In this document: positions 45,256-54,649 of the stretch, in pieces | Position numbering within the stretch: position 1 is the first letter of the stretch | How the letters are laid out: each line of letters begins with the position of its first letter | Origin: Macrolepiota albuminosa | Taxonomy: Eukaryota; Basidiomycota; Agaricomycetes; Agaricales; Agaricaceae | NCBI GenBank assembly: GCA_027475525.1 | Contig: JAMWFC010000116.1 | Location: 1 to 64,000, forward strand | Reading direction: 5' to 3' | DNA length: 64,000 nt | Translations under genes and position numbers: made by a program | The notes under the pieces: generated by a model | The model's database searches: none | Told to the model about the DNA's origin: nothing | Seen by the model: only the letters and a program-made list of their open reading frames with translations

Positions 45256-46456
45256 CATACGACGGGCAAGTCGACGTTACCTTTTTTCTTGGTCCAACCA
45301 GACCCCGTGGACCTGCGTAGGCCTCTGTGGATGTCCGCTGGTGTCCTGCGCAGGCCTGGGAGGGCCCGCGTAGGTTTGAGTCCGTCGACGTACGTCTGCG
45401 TGGATGTCCGCTGGTGGCTTGCGTAGGCCTGCGTAGATTTTCAGGGCCCTTTCGTGGACGTACGCTGGCGTCGGGGGTGGGAAAAGGATGGAAGGGGAGA
45501 CGCGCAGCCTTGAGTTATTGCGGGGAGGAATGGAGAGGGGAGGGAAATGGGGAACCTCGAGGAGGGTTTATTCATGCCATGAAGTCCGCCAATGGAGGAG
45601 GTTTTCACTCGTGTGCTGATGCCCGCCGGCGGCCGCTGACGCACATTGACGTCCGCTAGTGTCCGCTGGCATCCGCCGGGCCTGCATGCGCATGTGTGTG
45701 CCCGCCTTTTATCGATCCACTGGACCGTGTCATACAGCACATTGTGACACGTCCGCGGCTCTGTATTCTACGGCACTGTGGGGACTGCTCCGCTCCAGTG
45801 TAGCGGACTCCGCTGGACACGTATGGTACGGCACAAAGCGGGCTCCCGTACAACGTATGACACGTACCATTGTGATGTCTCTATGTGCCGCTACTATGAT
45901 TGTGGACAAACTCCAGCCCCCAAGTACAAGCCTAGAGATCAAGTCTATCTGGATGCCTCTGACATTGCTACCACTCAACCTTCTCAGAAGCACTCTCATC
46001 ATCATCTAGGACCCTTTCCTATAGTAAGGCAGGTAGGCCCACTAGCCTATTGACTCAAGCTATCTAGTGGAATGAGTCCACTCCATCCAGTCTTCAATGT
46101 GGTGAAGCTTTCTCCAGCACCAAAAGATCCAATCCCAGATCAACACCCACAGCCATACCCATCTCCAGTTCTGGTTGACAACTAAAAAGAGTATGAAGTG
46201 GAGTGGATCCTAGACAGCCAACTCTTTAGAAACAAGCTTCAGTTCAAAGTTAAATGGAAGGCTATAAAATCGAGGACATCTCCTGGGAGCCACAAGAGAA
46301 CGTCCATGCCCCTGCCTTGGTCCAGGAATTCTATCAACAGCATCCCAATGCTTCCCAGACAATCAAAGGCCTTTATTCTCTTTCCAAGATAGACCAGGCC
46401 ATCCAGAACTACTTCTATCCAGCATGTCAAGACACCGCACTCTAGAGGGGGGGTGA

Positions 46457-46928
46457 TGTCAGAGGACTTCTCATTTCTTCCTTCTTTCACTTCTTATTTC
46501 TTCTGCTCTCCTTTCATTCATTCTTTTATTTCTTCTGACATTATTTTATTTTATTATTTCTATTCTTTCAACACTATCTGTTAGGGTTCTTTAGCTACCA
46601 TTCAGACAAGTGTGGGCCCCTCAGCACTGCTTCCAGACTACTTATATAAGCTAGAGTTTGCCAGAGTTTGCCTCTTATTTGTGCAATTGTTTGTGTAGGC
46701 AATTTTTGAGTTTTTAAGGTTTTGTTGTACTGTACAGTTGTTTTCCATGCTTCAGAGGCCCCAGAAGCATCCAACCTAGCATAGGGAATCCCTAGACTTG
46801 TTCTCTTTAGATCTCCCTCTGCCAGGTGAGTAGTTATGATGATATTGTCAGTATATACTCTAATACACTTTGGATCTCCCTCTGCCAACTGTGTGACTGA
46901 GCCACAGCCTCTAGAGGTCGTTCTTACA
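46457..46928 (+). repeat. gypsy-A 3' LTR, complete (472 bp)
   Basis: TGTCAGAGGAC to GTTCTTACA. It serves as the reference for the other LTR copies at 1-394, 50747-51340 and 60773-61278. It follows the purine tract directly. Confidence 0.9.
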
Positions 46929-48367
46929 GTGGCAAAAGAGGAATGGGGTTGGGAGAAAGAGGATGAAGAGGAAAGGGGAGGAGCATGGATGTCTGCTGGC
47001 ATGCCAGCAGATGTAGCAGATGTTGGACATCAGGTCAGGGGGGAGGAGGAAAGCGAGGTGCATGTGGTGGATGGGGGTAGTGTGTGAGGTAGTATGGAGA
47101 GTGGAGAGGATGGCACTGAGGAGCAAGAGGGGGAAGGGCAGAAGAGAGGTGCATAAGTGTCTGCTATCTGCTGGCATGCCAGCAGATGGTAACAGACATC
47201 AATAGATAGTAGCTGATGTTCAAAGAAATCTTTCTGTGTCAAAATGACAAATAATTTAGTAGGGATGGTGCTAGGTTGAAAGAGGGGAAACAAGTTTGGT
47301 GGACCTGTGTTCTATCCATGAGCAGATGAACAGATCAAATAAAATTACTAAGATAGTGTCCTTTGATCAATCTATGTATATATTATAAAGTTGCAATAAG
47401 TCTCAGTGATTCAGTGGAATATTTATGTTCAATATTATGTACAGCAGCAGGTTTTACTCCCTCTACTCTACCTTGATGACATCTAATAGTGTCTTTTTAT
47501 ACTGGTGCATTTTTGCACTACATGTATACTATACTGACTTCTGGTAAGCACCTGTGATCCAATGGAATATTGATAAATTGATATTTCATATTGTGCACAA
47601 GAGGTGGGTTCAACTCCCCCTAGTGCACAATATAGCAGCAGATCACTGACATCCGCTGGCATCATTAATTTGATCTATTCAAAACTCCAGAGATTTCTGC
47701 AGAGAAATAGGATAAGACATATTTGTGCATGTGTTTCTTCCAGTACATGTGACCAGTTGATGATGCACTGTGGCTGGCTACCTTTGTGCTGGTCTTTGTG
47801 AAAAAGATAGCCAGCTCTGATGTATTGTCTGTCACTTATCATGTGCACTGCAATAAACACACATATAAGCTTCTCCATCTTATCCTTTTTTTAGTAGTCT
47901 CTGGAGTTTTGAACAGATCACATTAATGATGCTAGTGGACATCAGCAGATGTTAGTAAACAGCAGTAGATGTTGTATTGTGCACTAGAAGGAACATAAAT
48001 TGATAATATTCTGCTAGACTACAGGATGTGGCAGAGTTTATATATAAATATTACTCTTATTATGATGCATAGCAGGGAAGTCAAACATGTGGCAGTATAA
48101 AAATGCTGTATATTATATGCACTGCATGGAAGTCAAACCTATTGCTTGGCACAATAAAGGCAGAACAAAAATCCCAGCTCTAGTATATTATATGCACAGC
48201 ACAGGAGTCAAACCTACTGCTTAGCATGATATAGATTATGAATTGATAAATATTCCACTGACCTACTGGAACTTATTGCAACTTTATAATATACACATAG
48301 ATTGGTTAAAGGATACCATCTTGGTAATTTCATTTAATTTGTTCATCTGCTCATAGATGGGACACAG
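46929..48367 (+). repeat. e3 arm remainder and interior, decayed
   Basis: 46929-47210 continues e3's left arm (purine block, TGCTGGCATGCCAGCAG). 47212-47405 is a segment absent from e1 and e2. It reappears inverted across 48285-48367, 49315-49329 and 59287-59370, which shows that both arms of e3 carried it. 47405-48285 holds decayed tRNA-like units (about 47405-47475, 47545-47630, 48110-48160, 48185-48270) and the subterminal palindrome (about 47733-47868). No gene remains; the Zn-cluster gene has been lost. Confidence 0.7.
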
Positions 48368-49318
48368 TGATAGGACCCTATACAGGTTAGGCGCATCAAC
48401 GGCAGGCTCAGCACCAGCTCCGGAAACCTTGCCGCACTCGTTCCGAACTTAGCGCACGCGTTCTACCCATTTTAAGCCATTCCCGACGGCCACGCACGGC
48501 AAGAAGCAGATCTGATCAATGATAGCGCCGACGGCAGCAGGAATGACAACTGACAGATGGCATCAGTCACTGACGACAGCGCTTAGCGAGAAGCTTGATG
48601 ATCTATCAAAAACTGACGGACAGCTTGGCGTTTGACCTTGGCGTCTGACACCGCTTACCGTCTCGATTTGGCGCCCAACGTCGCTTAGGTGTTCTGACAG
48701 ACAGAAGGGTGATGGATTGATGGTTTAGTACCGCGATCTGCCGCCTGGTGGCGCCAAGGGTCCTCAAAGGACGGTAGGGATCGGAAACCGTTGGAGCTAC
48801 CCCTATAAAATTTTCCAGTTTACCGCACTTTGGCGATGGTTGGTCACTGGCGACGGTGAACTCCTTGTAGTATATAAAGTACTTACCGACTTGTACATAC
48901 GGCATCGGACGAATAGACCAGAGTTCCCCCACTTACTTCAGTCACCACTTACGCTCAAGAGCTCATTTACGGTCGGCAACGTCGAACTCGTCGGCAGTTG
49001 CAGACTCTCGCTATCATACAACACCCTCGCGCCTTGCAACTACGGCAGGCATTATCGACGCTTAGACCTCGCTAAGCTTATTGTGCTCTTGCAGCTTATC
49101 TTTGCCGTGTTCACTTACCGCTCCTTTCTTAGGCGCTTTACCTTAGCGCTTGACACTTGCCGACCCCGTTACCGACTTTCCTCTTTTTCACAGGCGCGTT
49201 CTCTGGGACCTGCCCGGGACTCCTCACATCACTTATAGCACGCCCAACGCAAACTCTTGGTACGGTAACACTTTAGTTACATTTGTTGCTGACCAAAAAC
49301 TTTGGGCGTCATCAACAG
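48364..49318. mobile_element. Candidate young solo LTR in e3 right arm
   Basis: 48368-49314 begins TGATAGGACC and ends GGCGTCATCA. It is flanked by ACAG on both sides (48364-48367 and 49315-49318). It is CpG-rich and undecayed in a CpG-free host sequence. Comparison with the inverted partner at 47215-47335 shows that it interrupts the segment ...GATGGGACACAG / ATCTACCAG. A TATATAAA box at 48872 fits an LTR promoter. It has no gene inside. Confidence 0.7.
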
Positions 49319-49961
49319 ATCTACCAGATCAGAATAGGGCATCATAATGGTACATGTCATATGTTGTATGGGAGCTCACTTTGTGCTGTACCATATGTGT
49401 CCAGCAGAGTCCGCTACACTGGAGCGGAGCAGTCTCCACAGTGCCATAGAATACAGAGCTGTGGACGTGTCACAATGTGCTGTATGACATAGTCCAGTAG
49501 ATTGATAAAAGGTGGACATACACATGCGCATGCAGGCCTGGTGGATGCCAGCAGACATTAGCAGATGTCAATGTGCATTAGCGGCTGCTGGTGGGCATCA
49601 GCCCATGAGTGAAAACCTCCTCCATTGGCGGATGTCATGGCATGAATAAACCCTCCTTGAGGTTCCCCACTTCCCTCCCCTCTCCCTTCCTCCCCATAAT
49701 AACTCAAGGCTGCGCACCTCCCCTTCCCTTCTTTTCCCACCCCCAACGCCAGCATATGTCCACGAAAGGGCCCTGCAAACCTATGCAGGCCTATGCAAGC
49801 CACCAGCAGACATCCATGCAGACGTATGTCGACAGACTCAAACCTATGTAGGCCCACACAGGCCTGCACAGGGCACCAGCAGACATTTACAGAGGCCTAT
49901 GCAGGTCCACGGGGTCTGGTTGGATCAAGAAAAAAGGTAACTTTGTGTTGCCTGCTGTATG

Positions 49962-50039
49962 CCTATGGGGGGAAATCGAACTCCTGGCCTTGGAAAAGCC
50001 TCCAGCAATGGAACACACATTTAACTGTTGCACCACAGG
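49962..50039 (-). repeat. Class II tRNA-like module in e2 left arm
   Basis: Same as 39102-39178 with several C-to-T changes; one extra base in the B-box side. Confidence 0.6.
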
Positions 50040-50741
50040 TCTGTTACTAATGAATAGATTCAAAGGTTGGATAACACAATGAACAGACACCCACCTACGT
50101 TTCTACAGGTTCCTGTATGAATTTTTTGAGGTGGAAGGGGGGTGGCATACCTCCCAAAAGAGTTTTTGTAGCTTGAAAGAGGCGTTGGCATCAGCAGTCA
50201 TCAGCTGGCCATCAGCTGGCATCCGTCAGAGTTTGTCGGCAGCCGTTGTGACCCGCTGGCATCCGTTGGCATCTGTCAGATATCCACTGGTTTCCATCGA
50301 CATCCATGGGAATTCGTTGGCAACCCCTGGCATCATTTGGCATCATCTGACATCATCTGGCATCAGGGCGGGAAAAAAGAAAATGGGGTGCATGGGCATC
50401 CACCACATGGGGTGGCATCTTGGAGAGCATGGGGGTGGCAGAAGGAGGAAGAGGGAATAGGAGGAGCGTGGGTGTTTGCTGGTATGCCAGCGGATGGTAG
50501 CAGACATTGAATGTCAGGTCAGAGGGGAGGAGAGAAGCAGGGTGCATGTGGTAGATGGGGGTGGCATGTGAGGTAGTGTGGGCAGTGGAGAAGATGACAC
50601 TGGGGAGAAAGAGGGAGAAGGGTGAAAGAGAATGCATGAGTGTCTGCTGTCTGTTGGCATGCCAGCGGATGGTAGCTGATGGTAGCTGATATCAGCATGT
50701 GAGCCAGCTGACATCAGCGGTGCAACTAGTCTCAGTGGTTC

Positions 50742-51345
50742 AGTGGTGTCAGGGGACTCCTCATTCCTTTCTTCTTTCATTCTTTATTTCTTCATTCTCC
50801 TTTCATTCACTTCCTTATTTCTTCTATCATTCTCTCATTTTGCTGTTACTACTTTTTCAACACTATTTGTTAGTACTATTCTCAACCTTTGAGGTGCTCT
50901 GGTTCTTTAGCTATCACTCAGACAAGTGTGGGCCCTTCAGCACCGCTCCAGGCTGCTTAGATAAGCCGGAGTTTGCCTTTCTGACTTCTAAAGTCTGGAG
51001 TTTTCCTCCCTTGTTTGCACACTTGTTTGGTTAGTCAATTTTCAAGTTTTTAAGGTTTTGTTGTACTGTACAGTTGTTTCCCATGCTTCAGAGGCCCCAG
51101 AAGCATCCAACCTGGCATAGGGAATCCCCAGACTTGTTCTCTTTGGATCTCTGTTTCCCATGCTTCAGAGGCCCCAGAAGCATCCAACCTGGCATAGGGA
51201 ATCCCCAGACTTGTTCTCTTTGGATCTCCTCTGCCAGGTGAGTAGCTACCTTGATATTGTTGGTATATATTCTAATACACTTTGGATCTCCCTCTGCCAG
51301 CTGTGTGACTGAGCCACAGCCTTTAGAGGTCGCCCTTACAAGTGG
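50742..51345 (+). mobile_element. gypsy-A solo LTR in e2, with 5-bp duplication AGTGG
   Basis: LTR 50747-51340 (594 bp) from TGTCAGGGG to GCCCTTACA, flanked by AGTGG on each side. It contains a perfect 77-bp tandem duplication (51075-51228), without which it would be 517 bp, close to other copies. Confidence 0.92.
51075..51228 (+). repeat. Perfect 77-bp tandem duplication in the solo LTR
   Basis: Units 51075-51151 and 51152-51228 are identical; the reference LTR at 46737 has it once. Confidence 0.9.
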
Positions 51346-51775
51346 AACATTCGTTTATTGATATTCAATATTGTGTATAGCGGTGGATTCTACTTTACTT
51401 TAATGGAAACTAATGGTGTGTTTTTATATGGGTGCATTTTTGCTCTACATGTACATTGTACTGACCTGTAGTAAGTGCCTGTGGTAGTTGATCTGACCAA
51501 AACTCTAGCAATTACTGGAGCAGGATAGAATGGAGGAGTTGACACATGAGATCATTCCAGTACACATGACAAGTGACGATACACCAGGGCTGGCTACCTT
51601 TTTTACAAAGACCAGCACAAAGGTAACCAGCCACAGTGTATTATCAATTTGTCATGAGCACTGGAATGAACACACGCGCAAACTTGTCCATCTTATGCCA
51701 CTGCAGAAATCTCTGGAGTTTTCAACAGATCAAATTCATGATGCTAGCAGACCTCAGTGGCCTGCTGCTATTATA

Positions 51776-52528
51776 TAATGTGAACTAGCAGGAGTCAAAC
51801 CCACCTCTTGTGCACAATATAAAATATCAATCTATGAATATTCCATTGTACCACAGGCACTTACTACAAGTCAGGACAGTGTTCATGTAGTGCACATATG
51901 GACCTATATAGAATTTGAATAGATAGAGATTTTACTGCAACTGGTGCATCTGTATTGAATTGACAATATTAGACTGATATTTATTTACACTATAGAAGTA
52001 TACAGGAAAGAGAAAAACCATGGGATGTAGCGGAATATTAGACTGATATTGATTTACACCATTGCGTTATACACAAAGCATCTGTGGTGTAGTGGAATAT
52101 TTCCAATTGGTATTCCTTGTATCTTGCAATAGGTGGATTTGACTCCCTCTAGTGCATTGACATTGAACTCAAAAATTTTTGACCACACACAAAATATTAG
52201 ACTGATGTTTATTTACATCATAGCAGTATACAGTAAGCATCGGTGGTCTAGTGGAATATTATCCATTGGTATTTATTATGTCTTGCAGTAGGCAGGTTCA
52301 ATTTCTACTAGTGCATTTATGTCAAACTATTTAGAATTTTTGATCTGCTTAGCTAATTGTTATTTACTACACAGTATGATAAACAAAGTAAGGTCCTAAT
52401 TTAAACAGGGTGACATGATATCTATTTAGACTATAGCAGTGTACAGTAAGCATTGATGGTCTAGTGGAATATTATCCATTGGTGTTCATTGTGTGTTGCA
52501 GTAGGTGGGTTTGACTCCTGCTTAGTGC
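51776..52528 (+). repeat. tRNA-like array of e2
   Basis: One unit on the minus strand (51776-51858, matching e1's fifth unit) and three on the plus strand (about 52079-52160, 52236-52316, 52449-52528). A-boxes TGGTCTAGTGG are kept in the last two; B-boxes are decayed to GGTTTGACTCC or GGTTCAATTTC. One unit fewer than e1. Confidence 0.68.
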
Positions 52529-52716
52529 AATAAACATTAAGATGTTTGCAATTTTTGACCTGCTTAGCTAATTGTTATTTACTAAACTGTAAGATAAACA
52601 AAGTAAGGTTTTGTCAAGCAATAAATCAAACTTCTTTTGTAATTTAAACAGGGTCACATCATATCTATTTTCAGAACTTGCTTCATGTAAAGTTCTTGTT
52701 CATTTTTTTAATCCTT

Positions 52717-54559
52717 CATCCGCCACATCTAATGAAGAACTCCACCAACGGGTCATTGACATGGATGTTTGAGTATTATACCTTGCTCTCAGAGGAGACC
52801 TTTGTCAACTCAAAGCACAGCAGAAGGACCTAATAAGATACAAGCACTCCTGCCTAATAGACATGCACTAATAGTCATCCTGTAGATTGATATGTGGTTT
52901 ATAGTTAGGGATGTCAAGGATGACAAGAAACTCCTCCTTGATGCCAGGAGAAGTTTCATCAATGAAGTTATCCTGCTACTCCAGAGCAAGCTTTCTGACA
53001 AGGATATGACCAGGCAGTTGAAGGACGCTACAAAGAAATGGACTCAGAGAAGCAGAAGGGGAGAAGAACAAAGTGGGGGCAAAAAACGACCTGATCCATC
53101 GACCAAGGCCAGTCCATCAATGGCACCAGCACAAGAAGACTGAATAGGTCATAGGCTGGCAGCAGGAGATTTGTCTGGTCCGTCACCAATTCCAAAGAAG
53201 AGAAAATGACCGAGTCCTCCAGTGGCAGGAGATTTGTCTGGTCTGTTGCCAAATCCCAAGAATCAACATCCTCTTAGTACCTATCATCGACAGAAGGAGC
53301 AGGAGAATGAAGAGGAAGAGGAAGAACAAGAGGGCAGAATACCAAAGGGGGAAATTACTGGAGGGATGCTGTTGGACAGGTATCTGAGGACAGCACCTCG
53401 TCATGAGAGTCAGCACATCAACCCCCCTTGCCAATATTGCGCAAGTAAGCAGCTACAGTGTGTCAGGACAAAGGCGGCACTGCATGCAATCCCTGCCAGC
53501 TCATTCGCAAATGAACATGCAGCCTGACAATTGTCAAGAAAACCATCAAGCCTAGCAACAAGGAAAAGGGGAAAAAACCATTGAGAAAGAAGTCAGTAAC
53601 AATTTTTGAAGAGTGATGATGGTATGAAACTCTTTTCCTGCTCAAATAGCTAACCAATAGTTAGCAGATGAATCAGCTAGTCCAATCGTGGGACCATCAA
53701 AACCGTCCATCCATCCATTTTAACTATCGACCTCCAACCACCCAGTGGATCCTCTTCCAGTCAAGAGAAAGGGCAAGGAGCAGGCAATGGAGTCTAGTCA
53801 CAATGAGGACATTGTGGCTGGTGTAATAGCAGGGGTGGAGAGCCATTTGGACAGGATGGAGAATGGGTTCCAGAAAGCATTGCGGAATGTTGGGGAGCAG
53901 GTGCGGGACGGGTTTGTCATGGCTGAGGTGAGCTGGTTACCATGTATTGAGGACTTCTTCCATTGCTACCAGACTCGTGCATGGAAACCCTGCAAACCAA
54001 TGTTTCTTATGCAGGTGAAATGCTTGCATCCCATGATGGATGGATCTATCAGACGGAGGAGCAGATCCGCCATATTTGGGGTATAGTTGACACTTTGCAG
54101 AGTCAACTTCATATCTCTACCCGTCCCTCCAGTCCATCAGCTCAGGATGATGTGGCAGTGCATCCAACAGGGCACAGTAGACTTGGACCCATTGTTAAAG
54201 AGGAAGAAACCACTCCTGACCCTACTGCTGACCAATCCCCTGCCACTGCTGACGTATCTGTTCCCACTAGTAACACCTCTGCCCTCACCACTGACCAATC
54301 CCATTACACCGCTGACTTATCCACTCTCACCATTGCTCCATCCCTGCTTCAACAAACATCCTCAGGAACGTCTCCTGCACGAACATCTCCATCACCCCCT
54401 CAACTATCTTCCATCTCTTCACCAGTCCCTGCTGAGGACCCTCTTCCTGGCCCAAGGGAATGGGCTCACAGCAACTCCCAAAGTAGTCGGCCGTCAATGC
54501 AACAGACCCGATCATCCAGTCAGCTTACTGAGAGACGGAAGGCAACAGAAGACAAGTGA
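52717..54559 (+). pseudogene. Broken copy of the Zn2Cys6 coiled-coil gene in e2
   Basis: Collinear with the e1 gene over its whole length. Breaks: the start codon is changed (ATG to ACA at about 52730), a TGA at about 52770 in exon 1, loss of the first intron's GT donor (now AT) at about 52831, a TGA at 53141, and frameshifts around the cysteine cluster (53420-53510), where the order CQYCASKQLQCVRTK is still readable. The C-terminal part (53787-54559) is open and has a single copy of the 123-aa unit duplicated in e1. Confidence 0.88.
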
Positions 54560-54649
54560 AGATGGACGGTTTAAGATGGACAGTTTCTTATTGTACAATT
54601 TTTTTTCATTATGATAGACATTGCTACATTTTTGTAACACTATAGTTTA

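Larger units (their letters stand above)
43905..45887 (-). repeat. e1 right terminal inverted repeat arm
   Basis: Inverted copy of the left arm, with the same order of sub-blocks: subterminal palindrome (about 43926-44063), tRNA-like module (44207-44280, minus), purine/pyrimidine tract, ATCCGTCGG repeats (inverted), class II tRNA-like module (45179-45255, plus) and tip. It differs from the left arm by two private 77-bp perfect duplications (44481-44634 and 45073-45226), by additional copies of a GATGCCGGAC unit at about 44750, and by a few substitutions. Confidence 0.85.
38385..45895. mobile_element. e1: youngest long-TIR element, with 8-bp target duplication
   Basis: Element 38393-45887 (7495 bp) flanked by CCGCTACT at 38385-38392 and 45888-45895; removing it restores gypsy-A integrase. 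Left end CAGGGTAGGGCATCAC, right end (inverted) CACATAGAGACATCAC, so termini are imperfectly inverted over the first bases and then match closely. Arms are very long (about 1.9 kb). Interior: one gene on the minus strand and an array of tRNA-like units. CpG is intact, so it is young. An 8-bp duplication with CA-ends fits hAT and also Zisupton/KDZ-type elements, but no transposase is present, so the superfamily is open. Three 77-bp perfect duplications in the arms may be assembly artefacts. Confidence 0.85.
37311..46445 (+). pseudogene. gypsy-A integrase and chromodomain, split by e1
   Basis: The HHCC finger is near 37600-37750 (QHHNS ... AGHPGRWKI ... CDLC). Catalytic Asp, Asp and Glu are seen in SVDFIVELPD (37830), SDHGPQFV (37990) and [10 protein letters not shown] (38102). 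The sequence breaks at 38392 in an AKAKDNMARY context and resumes at 45896 with DCGQTPAPKYKPRDQVYL, then LGPFPIVRQVGP (GPY/F module, about 46005) and a chromodomain (EYEVEWILDS ... FKVKW ... ISWEPQENV, 46190-46310). Stops are present. Target-site duplication of e1 marks the break precisely. Confidence 0.88.
33249..46928 (+). mobile_element. gypsy-A chromovirus, 5'-truncated LTR, interrupted by e1
   Basis: Order on the plus strand: partial 5' LTR (33249-33472), gag with CCHC knuckle, protease, RT, RNase H, integrase, chromodomain, polypurine tract (GAGGGGGGG, 46445-46453) and full 3' LTR (46457-46928). e1 (38393-45887) sits in the integrase C-terminal region. Without e1 the element is about 6.2 kb. 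Many stops are TAG/TGA at sites where CAG/CGA/TGG is expected. The first ~245 bp of the 5' LTR are missing together with part of the e3 arm. Confidence 0.9.
49330..51720 (+). repeat. e2 left arm, interrupted by a solo LTR
   Basis: Same sub-blocks as the e1 arm: class II tRNA-like module at 49962-50039 (minus), repeat tract, purine block, second tRNA-like module (split by the LTR at 50747) and subterminal palindrome at 51540-51672. The LTR target duplication AGTGG (50742-50746, 51341-51345) lies inside the A-box of the second module. Confidence 0.82.

Noticed and set aside
44267..45853. Mirrored long frames in the e1 right arm
   Set aside because: Inverted duplicates of the left-arm frames, no domain, not conserved in frame between copies.
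38393..45887. Assignment of e1 to hAT or KDZ superfamily
   Set aside because: TSD length and CA-ends fit both, but no transposase is encoded; left open.
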